Below are positions 40,259-52,777 of a stretch of DNA of 64,000 nucleotides, piece by piece; within the stretch, counting starts at the first letter, position 1; each line of letters opens with the position of its first letter. This DNA comes from Blasia pusilla. Taxonomy: Eukaryota; Marchantiophyta; Marchantiopsida; Blasiales. The stretch is taken from positions 66,216,001 to 66,280,000 of the forward strand of contig CM114271.1 of the NCBI GenBank assembly GCA_050084515.1, in the 5' to 3' direction. The notes under the pieces were generated by a model. The model searched no databases, had not been told where the DNA came from, and worked only from the letters and a program-made list of their open reading frames with translations. The position numbers were made by a program, and so were the translations under genes.

Positions 40259-40539
40259 GACGATGGAACTTGAAAATTTTCAAGTGCTACAAGAATTGGA
40301 TTCCAAGGAGAGAGTAACCTAGCTTATACTATGATTGAGTGTTTGGTGGTTTTCCACATTTGAGTGTCTTTAAGGTCATGGCGGCTAGACCAAAGATTTG
40401 TTTTTGGTGTATAAGATAGAATTGGAAAGCTTTTGATAAGTTGGCTCCAATTCAAAAAATATCCGTACAAACATATAAGGAGAACTCTTTAAACGTGCAC
40501 AAAGTTGTCGAAATCCTAGTTTAGATTGAGGGCCACAAG

Positions 40540-41544
40540 TGTCGCGCCCCTACTCTCCTTGAACTTCAATCTTTAGTGTTGCGGAAGCGTGCGTTCAGTA
40601 GGTCACGAACTCATCGCCGGTCTGCACCCAAACACGCACTCTAGTTAGTCGGGTTTGGGCCAACCGGCGTTCCAACCCACCGAGTCCTCAACTCGGCGTC
40701 TCATCAAGCTCAACCTTCCTTAGTTCCTAGCTTCCAAAACATGGCAAATCCTTCAAGACTTGGAACAGACTTCCTGGTTAGTCCAGGGATCTGAAACGAC
40801 CCTTGCGCGCCTAGCGATCCCAACTGTTCAACGGTCCTCGGGTGAGTTCCAAACCGAGACCCAAATAATTGAGTCGCGGTGTGAAATCCAAGAGGGATGT
40901 CTAAAATCGCCTTAATGGACTTGGTGCAGGTTTTCGAACCCAACGCCCAAACTCGCGTTCCGTTCCATGCCCTTGAGCGCCTTGGCGCCCAAAGTGGGGT
41001 TTGGGTTCCAAGCACTCTCGGAGACCTTCCCCCTTACTAGTACTTCTGGGGTTCTCCAATAACCCCTCCCCTTTGGGAAAAGAGGGTCGGGCCCTTCATT
41101 GTGGCCCTCAACCCGACTCCACTTATAATCGTTTTTGGGTTGTATCTCGGCCGCTGCTAATGCGTTTGCAGCGATCTTTGGTGCGTTTGAACCGGCTCTC
41201 CATAAGCTTTCCAACGCACTCTTATTTGTTCCAAACGCATCTTGGCGCTAAAAGTTATGGCCATAAATACAGTCGGAAACTCTCAAACGCTAGTGGCGTT
41301 CCAAATCCGGATCTTTCCTTTGGCAACCCACTTCCTAGACTCGACTCGACTTCTTTCAAGTCTCATTCCGCGTTTGGTCCAGGTTTCTGAGTCGCGACCA
41401 TAACATCTGAAACGCGACTTCTCGCTCGCGTCTCATCTCTTGTCTCCTCTTTGAGACAACTCCAACGCGCAAACCATCTTAGCGTGAGTCCGCTAATGTT
41501 CCGATGTTCCGCTTGGCACTTGTTTGGTCATGAGGGTCGCGACA
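40540..41544 (-). mobile_element. Solo LTR of the chromovirus family, young copy
   Basis: This 1,005-bp LTR begins TGTCGCG and ends CGCGACA. It is flanked by a perfect 5-bp target duplication, ACAAG, at 40535-40539 and 41545-41549. It is very close to the 5' LTR at 25611-26616. The empty site can be seen in a related repeat near 43,065-43,090, where the sequence reads straight through the equivalent position. Confidence 0.95.
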
Positions 41545-43470
41545 ACAAGGAATGGTCTAATAGGGAAACTTTGGAAGAAGAAGGGGTTAAATATCTCTAC
41601 AAACATCTATAGGGAGAGAGGGCTCAAAGGGAGTTTAGAGGTTAAAATCCACCTTAGGAACCATGGGTATTGAACAAAGGGCATGGGTTGGAATATGAGA
41701 TTGGTGTTGGAAGTTTGACACCAAAATCCCAATGGTGTATTTTTTTTTCCCGTCGACTTGATAGGATTGCATATGGCATTTAAACACATCCAAATAATGG
41801 AATAAAAGATTGAATTGTCTCTCCCTTCAACTAACAAAATTTGAATAGAATTATGATGTATGATTCTTGGTGTATATGCATGAGTGTATTTTTGTGTGTG
41901 GATCTATCTATGTGTTAGAAAGATCGATGTTGTGCATTGTGTACATGAAGTCAACAATGTGGATTGTGGAATGACGTACGACATGTTGCATCCTCTTAGA
42001 TTAGTCTTTGAATTTTGGGAGGAGATGGTTCCCTATTGACTAAGGTGGTGATCAAGTGATGATCGAATGAGTCGACTATATCTTTGATATGCAAGGTGTA
42101 GTGATGGTCCATGAAAAGATATTGGGAGCATCTTACAAAATTTAATCGTAGTGTTAGTTGGCCAAGAGAGTTTTTGGAAAGAAATTCACATCCACAAGAT
42201 ATTCCTATAGAGGATAGTCTCATTGAGAGATAGGCCATGTTGGATGTATCTTCCCTTAACGACAATTCCTTAATTTTCATTAGTGCGGGGTATGAGTGTT
42301 GAGTTGCAAAGGAGTGTGGATGAGATCGTGAGGATAAAGCCACGCCTTTGTTCTAGAGCAAGAAGATTCATGTGATACTTATGCTCTTGGAGTAGTGATG
42401 TTGGCATCCTAGGATACCACAACCAACGTGTGGCAGTGTCTAGAGAAGGCGTGGCAGTGTCTTGGATCATTTTGGAGGGATGAGCATGAGGTTGGTTGCA
42501 ATTTTTTAGGCTAGAATATAAATTCATAAGTATTTTCATGTTGAGAGAGATGAGGATTGCATAACAAGTCTCATTACAAAGTGTGGCAAGATTGGTCCAA
42601 CAATGTCTTGCATTATTATTGGTATTAACAATGTCGCAACTCTCATAGCCAAACGTGCGCCAATGTGGAACATTAGAACTCTAGTGGGCTCATAAAAGGA
42701 TGGAAGCGTGTCGGAGTTTCTAGAATGAGACATCAATTGTAAGCAAGACGTGAGCCTTATTAGGCGTCTCAAGTGATGATGGTTGTGACTTAGCAGAACA
42801 AGACCAAATGTCAAGTAGGACTTGAGAGCAGCTCAAGTCCCACAAAAGTTGGGGTGCCAAGGGGATTGCAACATAATTTTAAACTTGATTGGATGTTTGG
42901 GATCCTCCTTATTGGAGGTCATAACAACTAGATCCAAGATACATTTGGGATGAATGAGGTGGCATTAGAAAGCTTAGGAGAAGACGATTCCAACGCGCTA
43001 AAGATGTAGACAAACACATGAGGAAAGATCAAGAAAATACTCCTAATCCATCAAAATGATAGTTAGGTTGAGGACAATAAGGAATGGCCCAAGAGGACTT
43101 TCCCAAAAGGTAGGGAGGGGTGGAAATCTCTATAATTATATATAAGGGGAAGGGTCTCCAAGGGAGTTTGGGACTTTAACCTCATCTTGGGGAACTATGG
43201 GGTTGAACCAAGAGCACATGATGAATCAAGATGTTGGCTTTGGGGTGTGGATATCTCGCCAAGTCCAAGGGATTAATTATGGATATCAACCTTGGATCTT
43301 GACCTAAGACTCAGATATTGGGATATATCTAGAGACTTGTTTGAGGTGCATTGGACACTCGAACTCAAACTTGGGAGCTATTTGATGTTTATGAATACCT
43401 AGATGGGATGATTTCATCATCTAGATCGATCACCGGGTTGGTTGCTCGATGTTGACACTTGACTTATTTG
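41545..43470. repeat. Decayed repeat pair, probably LTRs of an unknown element
   Basis: The stretch 41,546-41,720 is related to 43,070-43,240 in direct orientation (aaggaatgg..., gggagtttgggac..., ttgaac.aag.gca). Further, 41,840-41,990 is related to 27,440-27,590. A TATA-like word (atatataagggg) lies at 43,136-43,147 just before a conserved block. The pattern fits two old LTRs with a decayed interior, the left one split by the solo LTR at 40,540-41,544. The interior at 42.0-43.0 kb has no frame that I recognise. Confidence 0.45.
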
Positions 43471-43576
43471 AATTAAAGGTACTTATCTGGTCTGCAAGAG
43501 TCTCGCTCAGATTGCTCTACCACCTTTTGTATGGGACGTCTTGAAACACGCCCGAAAATGTCCCCGCCAATGTGGA

Positions 43577-43611
<35 letters not shown>

Positions 43612-44462
43612 CGAGTTCTGGCTACGCACTGATGGACATACATTTTCTCATCCATGGATCTCACAAGGCCCCAAACATAAAGTTCATAAATGATAAATGG
43701 TAAATAAATCAAGCCTGTGGGATCCAAAGGTTCTTCATAAATTGAAGGACCTTTTCCTTTGGTTATACTTTTTCTGATCAAATATATGAGATGTTGCATA
43801 TTGTAATATTGCTCTAGCCTGGTATTGTTGGCATGCTTCTGTGAGGGAGATTCTTTGTCAAGCTTGTGATAACCTCCAAGATGAAAGGACTTTGACATGA
43901 CCGTGATGACCATGTAGAAAAGGGATTCAAAACTATATTTTTTTATGAGATAAAGGCAAATGATGTTGGCAGCTTGAAAAAGCGCTTCTTACTCCTACTA
44001 GAGTTGGTGAAGGGAAATAAATTAATGGGTTCATGGCAAAAATGCACGACTAGAACGGATTGTTGTCATGAAGGTGAAATTCAACCGGAAAGAGAGAGAT
44101 GGGATGCTTTCCATTGACAAAAGTCCATTACTCTCTACTCGAAATCTGACATTAAGGAGAATAAGAAAACAGATCACAATGCTCTACTACAACGTTGCAA
44201 GGACAACGCAACCTTGAAACAAGCCATGGAGTGCTAAGAAGAGCTTCATGTCAAGTGGCAAAAGCATGCAATTGAGAGGAAATATAAAGAATTGTATTCT
44301 TAGTTGAGTTGGTAGACTGTTTGTATGAGGCAATGGAAAAATTTGTTTGTGGAAATGGAAAAAAATATTTGCGGCAATGGAAAAATTTTATGCGGCAAGT
44401 GAGTGCAATATTTTCTCCTTTCCAACTCACATATAAAATTGGTGATTGGTAATTAATCCGTT
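43471..44462. other. Spacer with (TC)n run
   Basis: A pure TC dinucleotide run lies at 43,579-43,608. Nothing else in this kilobase resembles a gene, and it leads directly into the decayed chromovirus fragment. Confidence 0.5.
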
Positions 44463-46007
44463 GGAATCCATCAACGCAAATTTTTAATATCAAGTTCTCA
44501 AAAGCCGATCCCTTGACATTGAATTTCTTTTTGGTAGCTAACCCGCAATTCCTCTTTTGGCTTAAGCCTTTCGTTTTTGCTTGCAACACTTAGCATCTTC
44601 ACTTCGATAAGCCTAGATTATTTATTTAGAATTAATCTAACTTATCAAATAAGCCAACTAAGTTTGCAACCTAATACTTCATTTGCTCACTATTTGTAAA
44701 CATCTCACATGTTTATTTGTTTACCTCGTTCACAATTCATATTCCTTAGGCGCGTCACTAAGTTCACTCATGTACTTACGAGTGAGATCACCCCAAGACA
44801 GAGTGATCTCCCCCGCCGATGCTAGGGCAAGCCCAAATGTTAGTACTTCAACACGTGGTTCTGTTCTAGGTTCTTTATCCAAATACAAGCTCTCACCTCA
44901 AATACAACTTGTTTATCCTCTTGACTTACATCATAAGGATATGAAGAACTACTCATTGGTACTCATTGGTACTCACTAGCATCAAATCTCCAAATCCATG
45001 TATTCTTTTAATGCAACAACTAAATTTTCTAGTTACAACAGCCCTTGGCGCGAGCTTCATGTTCACAAGTCATATCCCTAGCTTCACCAAGTACTAACAT
45101 ATGTGCTTATCTTACATCCGTCTGAAGTCTTGTAATGCCTCTTGCACATGTTCTAAATCTGCCTCCGCAATCCAAGTCGCCTCTTTCACATGACAGCCTT
45201 TTCCTTTTGATCAAGTACTCGTACTTGTTGGTTTTATGTGTGGAACGCAAAATGATCTCTATCTTGAACTTTGGTTCCTCATTCATGATGACCGGTGGTG
45301 GTCTCAACACTTTTCTATGCTCCACACGCACATTGTCTTGAAGACATTTCTTCAATACTGACATATGGAAAGTCGGATGAATCTTGAACTCTTCTAGCAA
45401 TACTTAGCCATGCTTAGCCACCTTGCCCAATCTCGTTGGTCTGTGCTCACGTAATGCCTTAAGGACTTATTCACGATTGAGTTTTTTTTTCCATTTGCCC
45501 ATCTGTTTGGGGATGGAAGGCCGAACTAAAGCTCACTTGGTCCTGAACCTTCTAAATAGGTGTTTCCAAAAGGAATTAGTAAACTTTGGATCTCGATCCG
45601 ACACAATACTCGTAGGCAACCCATGAGCTCACCACCAGCCATCTAGGAACAATCGGGAAGTCGTGTAGGCCGTCGAGGAATCTACTGTCGGCACAAATCT
45701 CCCCAACTTGCTGAACTGATCGACTACCACAAGTATAGCATTGTATCCCTCAAATTCAAGAAGACTCGTAACGAAATTCATGCTTATATTTTGTAAGGGT
45801 CCCTCTCGAATCAACAAAGGACGAAATAAGCCCTATTTCTTCACATAAGAAACTCTGTTCTTTTGACTCGTCACACAGATCTTCACATATTGAGCAACAT
45901 CTTCTTTCGTGTTGGACCAGAAGAACCTGTTGGTAAAAAAGAAGAAGCATAGATATCTCCCCTTTATGTCATGCCAAAAGTCTATCATGACATTCCACTA
46001 ACACTTT
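44463..46007 (-). mobile_element. Decayed chromovirus internal fragment, left part
   Basis: This aligns collinearly with 20,326-22,266 of the complete chromovirus. It covers the 3' non-coding region, a degraded chromodomain (KFKIEIILRS, NKYEYLIK at 45,107-45,400) and integrase (45,629-45,817, NISMNFVTSL, AILVVVDQFSK). The 3' LTR that should lie to its left is absent. On the right the alignment stops abruptly after aacactt and resumes at about 63,686, so element A has been inserted into it. It is far more mutated than the copy at 19.3-26.6 kb. Confidence 0.88.
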
Positions 46008-48868
46008 TGTCACGACTTTTAGGATATATCAACGAGATCTAGTAGAGCACCTTGGAGATACTAGAGGACAACCTCAAGTAGTTGAGGATGACCTGCTAAG
46101 GCCACGGATAACCTGCGAGAGTAGGTTTCCCTTTCATTTCGGCTCATTTGGAGCCATATAGAAAAACTTACTATTTCGGGTAAGTTTATATTTGAAGTAT
46201 AGTTGACTTTCCACTTTGGGAAGTGGCCCTTGACCCGCTACAGTAGGTCAAGAGCCAAGGAGGTGACGTGCGAGCATAGGTTACCGAGGAGAGAGTTTGG
46301 GAGAGGGAAGAGGATATATCTCCAAGAGAGAGAGCTTGAAAGCTCATTCTCTCTTTGTTGAACCTCTTGGCATGAGGCAATGGAGCTATGGTCTTGCTTG
46401 CCTTGTGTGTGTAACCCAAGCCTCTTATTAGGAGAGTGGGTTTGGTTTGACATGAGAGAGCGTGCACACCATGGAGAGCTTGGTGTAAGATGTTGAGAGA
46501 GATCTACTTGATTTACAAAGAGAGAATTGAATGAGTGAGAGAGTTTCAATGGGGGAGCTCGCTGGTCACTCATTGTTATTACAGGTTAGGGACCGTATTC
46601 CCTGTTCAGCGGCTCATGGGAGCAAGGGCAACTTTGGTTGTGCTTTGCGGTTGCCGATTTTTGGTGTGGAAGAGTGGCGCGATGAAGCGGTGCCCAATTT
46701 TTTATAGGGATTGAGTATGGGGATGGGTTGCCCCATGCCGGTTCTCTCATGAGTACCTTGTAGCTTGCTGGTTCTTGTGTTTATAGGTTTCACATTTTCG
46801 TTGGGAGAAATCAGCGCGGAAGTGTTGCCAAAATTTTTGTAGGAGAAGGGATGCTGGGTTGCATGACATTCCCCGTCAATTTTTGGTGGAAGATTAAATG
46901 GAGAAACCTATTTAATGAGGTCGTAGATCGAGAAGTTTTGCACGTTGTGGAAGAAATGGTGTGCAATTTCACCAGCTCAACGTGAAGTTACAACAGTTCT
47001 CGTGTGGGCTGCCATAGCCACTATTCCAAGGTGTGAGTGAAATTTCCAAAATCCTTGGGAAAAAATCCTTGTTGATAGGTAGAAAAATAAAATCATGGTT
47101 CATCTAAGTGAAACCCATATTGCGTAGAGTTAACCCACTAACGGTGGAGTTAGTGGGAAGATTTTGAGTGACAATGTGGAATTGTAGGGGTTGATTTTGT
47201 AAAACTATGGGGACTGCCGCGTTCCTTGCTAACAGTCCGTAATTGTCCGTTTGAGCCAAGTGCGCTCTGGCCGCTGCATCAGCCGCTATAGTTCTTCATG
47301 CGTCGGAGCCTCTATGTTGGTTGAGTGTCGCTCCGCGTTTTAGGGGGGACAATTTGGCTCGTGCTTGAACCGTGTGACTATAGCCACTGGTCGGCCGATT
47401 CCCAGTTCTGATCCTGTACCGTGGTAGTCGCGCATGTTTTGTTGCCTTGCCACGGCTGCAAGGCATCCGACGTCCTTACCTCTATTTCACCTATTTGATC
47501 TGGCTGGACCGCCCCGCCTTATTCATCCCGCCACTCCGCGAGTTGCTGCCAACCAAAGTCGCGGACTCACCGGCGAGTGCTGCCGTCCCCTGATTGACCG
47601 AGTCACTATTTGAACCCGCCCTCGCGCCACCTGTGTAGCCGCGCCGCACCGCACTTGCCGTGGGCTACCGGGTTTGCCTGTGCTGCCACCGCCCTGCCTA
47701 GAGCCTGTGTGGAGTTGCTGTTGTTCTTCGACGTACCGATTGTTGATCAACCAACCACGTTCCGCCCTACTCCAGCCGCTCTATCATCCCGCGTAAGCCG
47801 AAAGCTGCTCCGATGTCGCTCTGGCATGACCTACCACGTGTCTGCCGTAGTTGGCAGTGTAGCCGGGACTGTGTGTCGCCGTAGTCTCGCCATCCGTTGC
47901 TTTATGGCTCGGGATCCTTCATCGCGTTATGTCCAGAGCCGCCATGAGTGTCGTGCCTATAGTCACCGCGCCTACTCCATCTGCACTACCTAGGCTGGCT
48001 GGAAGCAATTGCGGTTACAAGTGGTTGGGTCCAACTAGGCATAGCGGACGCATGTTCTCTACCGCGGGCACGCTACCTTACATGCTCGAGCAGTTGGTTA
48101 CTACGGGAGCTGCTGTCCGTCGGTTAGATTTCATTATGCAGTTTCGTCATTGATCAATGATGGGGTCGCAGTTTTCTTCCGGTTGTGTTATGTCTTGAGG
48201 TGGTACCCCCTCGACGATGATGGAGTACCGTGTTGTGACGCCCGTAGTTACAACACGCCGCCGGTTGTCGCGTCATGCCGCTCGTGGCCACACCGCACCG
48301 TCTCGATCGTGGAGCCACACCATCATTGGAGAGCATAGCGTATATTGCTATTGAGGAGGGTATGCCGCTGAGTGCCGTGCCATTTATAGCCGTTCAATGC
48401 CATCAGTTCCGCATCGTACCGCTAGACCTGCATCGCACATCGAAAAGATTTGAGCATCGTCAGTACCAAGGGAGTACGACTTGATGATTGGAGGAGTTTG
48501 TCTCCAAGACCAAGTCGGGGTCCAGGGTTGCAGTTGCTGAGGAGCAACACAGATAGTTATTCAAGTTACGTATCCTAGTCTTTTGCCGTGCACGTGTTAG
48601 GGAATTTCCGAGTATTGGGCAGTTATTTGGGGATATTGGGTTTCGTGCAAATGCTGAGAGCATCATTGATGTATGGGTTTAGGGGACATAGACCTGTATG
48701 GGATGTCCAGAGTTGAGGGTATATCTTGTCGATGAGACGATAGATTAGTTGATTTGCCACACCACGCCGCTTGTTGCCGCACAACACACGTCTCAATGAG
48801 AGAGTGTAGATTGAGTGCCTCATGTTTAGTTTGAGTGATTGAGTGATTACTCACAAGATTCATAGTGA
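46008..48868 (+). other. Element A 5' region, no coding sequence recognised
   Basis: The first ~600 bases are LTR- or leader-like, with a TATA-like atatatctcc near 46,313 and GAGA-rich stretches. From 47,180 to 48,450 the sequence is clearly richer in GC, and many overlapping frames are open, but none matches a known family. I found no TGGTATCAGAGC-type primer site, so the 5' structure of this element remains undefined. Confidence 0.4.
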
Positions 48869-49735
48869 TTGTATGAGAGGGACACAAGGGTCATCACGGC
48901 GTCCTTTCTGAGGCGAGGTAGTGGACCTAAGAGTAGCTCTAGAGGATTTACCCGGAGTGGTGCGACGTTTCGAGGGTCTCCATGTGAGAGACCACCTCGA
49001 TCTCCTTCTATGTTGTCTTTAGACGAGGGGGAGAGTGTAGAGGAGTGTGTTAGTGATTCGCAACACACATTGAGTGGGCCTACCAGTTGGGCATACGAGA
49101 TGGACGACCGGGATAGAGGACCGCATAGGTTTCTGGGTGATGTAGGCACTATAGAGTTACACGACTTCATTGCGGATTTTAGGAGTTGGTGTGACTTACA
49201 GCGGGCTAGGAACTCCAAAGAGTTCAACCTATTTACAGAAGGGAACGACATATTCTAGCATTTGGAGGGGACGTCCATGGACGATTACCATAAGTTCTCC
49301 CACAGATATGCCTAGGAGATTGAGGCATGACAACTCTACTATGACCCACATTATGTGTCATGGACTAAGCCGTTTCCCGATGAGGAGGAGGAGTCAGGAT
49401 AGGCCTCTTCCTCTTCCGCGAATGGTGTGTTAGGAGGGATGACTTGAACTAGAGTAGTTGCACCGTCTAGTCGGGTCCGTCCCAGGTTCAACCCCGTGGT
49501 TGAGTTATTTGTTGAGTTACGGATGAGCTACCAGGGGATACGGATAGAGAAGTTGCGGAGCATCCACGATTTCCAAAGGCGTTCGGGTGAGAGTTTGCGT
49601 GAGGCCTACATCCGCTTGCGCCAATTGATTAATGTCACTCAGGGGGTGACACAGGCTCAGGCTATCCAGTCATGTTACGCGATGCTGGATCGAACCTTGC
49701 GGACACGGCTGCAGGAGGGATGCTTCTTATGAACA
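48869..49735 (+). pseudogene. Element A gag, interrupted by stops
   Basis: A Gag-like reading starts at 48,869 and continues, with stops, to 49,735. The core GTIELHDFIADFRSWCDLQ, followed by HLEGTSMDDYHKF and then SGESLREAYIRLRQLIN, matches the Gag of element B (GTIELEDFMQEFDTWCDMQ, HLEGPPMDDYHEF), which shows homology independent of any database. At least two stops replace residues seen in element B: TAG at 49,256-49,258 where B has Gln, and TGA at 49,328-49,330 where B has Trp. No zinc knuckle is seen before the sequence changes character near 49,740. Confidence 0.8.
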
Positions 49736-49739
49736 CCTT

Positions 49740-51020
49740 CCCTACGTTGTCGTATAGTAAAATCAACAAGTGTGTAAACTCTTTCCTCATTAGGTGCTAG
49801 ATAGAATTTTATTAGTATTAAGTAAATTAGCTTAGGAAAAGGAAATTCTCATGTTTAAACCTCTTTATGATGCCTCTTTTATGCGGGCCAAACTTTAGGA
49901 AAAGAGGTAATAAATAAAAGATGACTTTATAAAAGTAAAGTAGTGAGGTTGGTGCTTTAATGAAAAGCAAAAGTAGTCTTGGTTGGTAGATAGGGTAGTT
50001 GGGGTAATTTGGAAAATATCAAGTGGGTAAAAGAGGATATTTTGGAAGAGATAAGAGGAAATCTATTTGTGTCAAAATATGATTGGCTAAGCCTTGAGAG
50101 GAAACAATGTGGCACAAGATAAGATTAGTTCTATTTCGTACTCTTGTGAATCCCTTATGAGTATATAAAGAGGAGGGACCTTCAAGGGTTGATCACCTTC
50201 TATTTCACATCTTGAGTCTCTCGTGTCACTCTTGAGTGTATGGCTTTGGGATTGCTTGCTCTTACAATGAGAGTGGATCACCCTTTTTGGAAGAGTAACT
50301 TGACCATGGTCTATTCTTCGAGAGGTTTCTAGAGTGTGGTGTGTGTGGAGATGAGAGGCTTGTCACCTTAGAAGAGTTTAGTCATACTAAAATACTGAAT
50401 GTTTTGGCTTATTATTTTCCCAATGAGAGTGGATTAACCCTATTGGGAGAAGAATTCTGCCAAAGCCCATTCTTGAGGAGAGTAGAGAATGTCTGTCAAG
50501 CATAGATAGGGGTGGAGCATGAGTTGTGCACGACTTTCCTTTCCTCAATCCTTACCATGTCAAGGTACTCTTTGTAGATAGGCATTGGTTCACTCGCTAT
50601 TTAGTTTATCACTTTGGGAGGGCGTTCATGAACCAGGTCATGCAATCTCCAACTTCGGTGATTCTTCCTATCGTCACATATGGAAAGACATGGGATTGTA
50701 CTTTGTATGTCTTTATATAGCGATCCATGGACGTCAATAGGCCTGCTCAAGTAGGGTTTAACACTAGTTGTGCTATCTTCCTTGTGTACAAGCGTAAAGT
50801 AGTTTATAGGGACTTCATAGTTAGAAATTTCGGGGTTCCATGTTATGAAGAAGTGATCGCCTCGACACTACCTTTCGTGATTCATGTCGTGAGAGAATGG
50901 ATGGTTTACTTAATAATAATTTTGTATTGAAAAAGGAGAAATTCTTATAGAGTTTGACTTGCATCGACCACGTCTGGTGTAGCTAGAAGATCCGCCCTTA
51001 CTCGAAGAAAGGCTCTCGAC
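49740..51020 (+). other. Foreign or replaced segment in element A; possible B3-like fragment
   Basis: Element B has about 2.4 kb of Gag tail, protease and methyltransferase N-terminus here, but element A has a different 1.3-kb segment. It includes a TATA-like gtatataaag at 50,162 with repeated gagagtgga words. It also has two linked open stretches, 50,523-50,720 and 50,727-50,930. The first contains VKVLFVDRHWF and YGKTWDC, and the second CAIFLVYKRKVVYRDFIV. The spacing vaguely resembles a plant B3 DNA-binding domain broken by one stop. This may be a solo LTR or a captured host gene fragment. The B3 reading is weak. Confidence 0.3.
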
Positions 51021-51040
51021 ACAACACTGTTCTCGAACAT

Positions 51041-51600
51041 ACATTCTGGAAAATATGTTGATCTTGGGAGATTTGAGGTCACGGGCGATGACGAGTGCAA
51101 ATCAAGTGTATGCATGAATCAGCTTAGTTGTATTTTTGGATGCGATGAGTGTAGGTTCTAGAGCATACCGCCCGCGTCTTAGGTGGACCAACTTGGTATC
51201 ACACGAGATATTACGGAGGGCATATGCGCGAGTGGAGCGTCCCTCCCAGTTGTTGGTGGATTCCATATTAGATCCGGGCCGCTGATCACAGGCAGTGAGA
51301 CACGATGATCGACCGCCGTTGATTGTGATCAACAGGATTGGCATGCCACGAACAGCCCTTTCCACATTGGTGAGTTTTCCCGCTTCCTATGCATTCAAGG
51401 AGGCCGAACCTGGCTTGGTTTGGGATGACCACGTACAGAGGTTGTTGGAGCCTAACGCTGATGAGCGAGAGCGAGCGATGGAATTCCCCACAAGAATGAC
51501 GACAATACGGTCCCTATCACAAACATCACGCCGTCATGTCTTGGGTCAAGCGATGGACCTGAACTACTTGACATGGATTGTCAGCTTAGGAGTAGCTGAG
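51041..51600 (+). pseudogene. Element A cytosine methyltransferase, C-terminal half
   Basis: One frame reads ILENM (motif VI) at about 51,041-51,055, then AYRPRLRWTNL (motif VIII) near 51,165-51,197, a variable recognition-domain-like stretch, ADERERAMEF (motif IX-type) near 51,457-51,486 and LGQAMDLNYLTWI (motif X-type) at 51,541-51,580. Only two stops interrupt it. The same segments in the same order occur in element B (ENVP, HRPRLWWTNL, ADERERAMGF). The N-terminal half with the SAM-binding loop and the catalytic Pro-Cys has been lost with the segment before 51,020. The enzyme type is C5 cytosine methyltransferase; this copy cannot be active. Confidence 0.85.
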
Positions 51601-51899
51601 CAACATCAATTGAGGATGCGATAGATCACAGTTGTTGCATTGGTGAGCCTCATGCCTACCAAGACAGTTGAGGCAGTGGCTGGGGGCGAGACCCGAGGAG
51701 ATCGACACACCAAGGCTGATTGTGAGAGACACCCTTGGACTTCTTAGGATATTTTGCAAGTACGCCAGGAGATGATAGCCACAACATTGAGCGTGGTTCC
51801 GGGTACTGCACGTGGAGATCAGAATTTGGAGTTGGCTGCAGGAGAGCAATCGAGTTCTACTGTCCAAGAGGGGGTTGCACCATAGCAACCACCGACACA

Positions 51900-52197
51900 C
51901 GCGTTAGAGAGTCCTACCATAGTCACGATGGAGACTTGGGATCCAAATATGGGCCCTAAGTTGACAGGAGGAGAGCGGCGCCGGATATGTTAGGTCTTGA
52001 GGAGTTGCAGGAGTTATTTTGCATTTAGCATGCATGATTTGGGTACGCTCAAGGATCCAAGGATCCGCATTGAGTTGTCAAACGACACGCCGATCTTCCG
52101 ACAACCCTACAAGTTTAGTGACATGGAGAGGGCCTCTGAATCATAATAGGAGCAAGGACTTGGTTGGAGCAGGACTCGTGGAGATGTCGTATGGAGA
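51900..52197 (+). pseudogene. Element A reverse transcriptase N-terminus (before the break)
   Basis: The frame leading into reverse transcriptase (SMHDLGTLKDPRIRIELSND, then DTPIFRQPYKFSDMERA) ends in LVEMSYGE at the element B junction, within a Glu codon. It continues after element B as YASATVMPAKKD, with no loss of sequence. The conserved entry words also occur upstream of RT in element B. Confidence 0.8.
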
Positions 52198-52777
52198 TTT
52201 CGTGCGAATCCACATCGTCATACAACAAACATCGCTGACATACCATACGCACATACATACATAACATAGACGAGAGTATCCACAAACGCAAGTGTACCAC
52301 AACTGAAATCCGTGAAAGACCTACTGTCATAAAACACGTTTACAATCACATACAATCGAGCCAAACCCACTCCACGATGGGAGAATCTAGGTCGAAGCTT
52401 ATGGAAACACCATAGCCAAGAGCTCTACTCACTACCAAGGCTAACTCCCAACGCACAGGCTCAACTCAAAGAACTGACTGTTCTTTGAGGGCAAGCCACC
52501 TTATATCCTCCAACCTAAGAGCGGGCCCTACGGGAAAGTCACCCCAAGTGAGTAACCCCAATCCTATGTATGGAACCGCATCTCTACCAAGCCACTACGG
52601 TCCTACATAAGGAATGGCCTCTACCAAAGACACCATACTCTACGACATAATCCGTATGGTCATGATAATTGTCGTGCGAATCAACATCGTCATACAACAA
52701 ACATCATTTGACATACCATACGCACATACATACATAACATAGACGAGAGTATCCACAAACGCAAGTGTACCACAACT
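52198..52777 (-). repeat. Element B compound end: repeat L, tail, repeat L
   Basis: A ~104-bp sequence occurs at 52,198-52,304 and again in direct orientation at 52,670-52,777; its minus strand starts TGTGGTACAC and ends GCACGACA. Between them lies a ~360-bp tail (52,305-52,665) that is also found at the far end of the element (61,277-61,649) without a copy of L. Ordinary LTRs would give the same block at both ends. The observed order, read on the minus strand, is tail-internal-L-tail-L. Confidence 0.85.

Noticed and set aside
42000-42815. Minus-strand frames of about 90-115 codons as a possible copia or gene remnant
   Set aside because: No reverse transcriptase, integrase or other motif could be found on either strand; likely interior of a decayed repeat.
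47523-48823. Cluster of open frames on both strands in the GC-richer part of element A
   Set aside because: The frames are many, short and in all registers, with no motif and no counterpart in element B.
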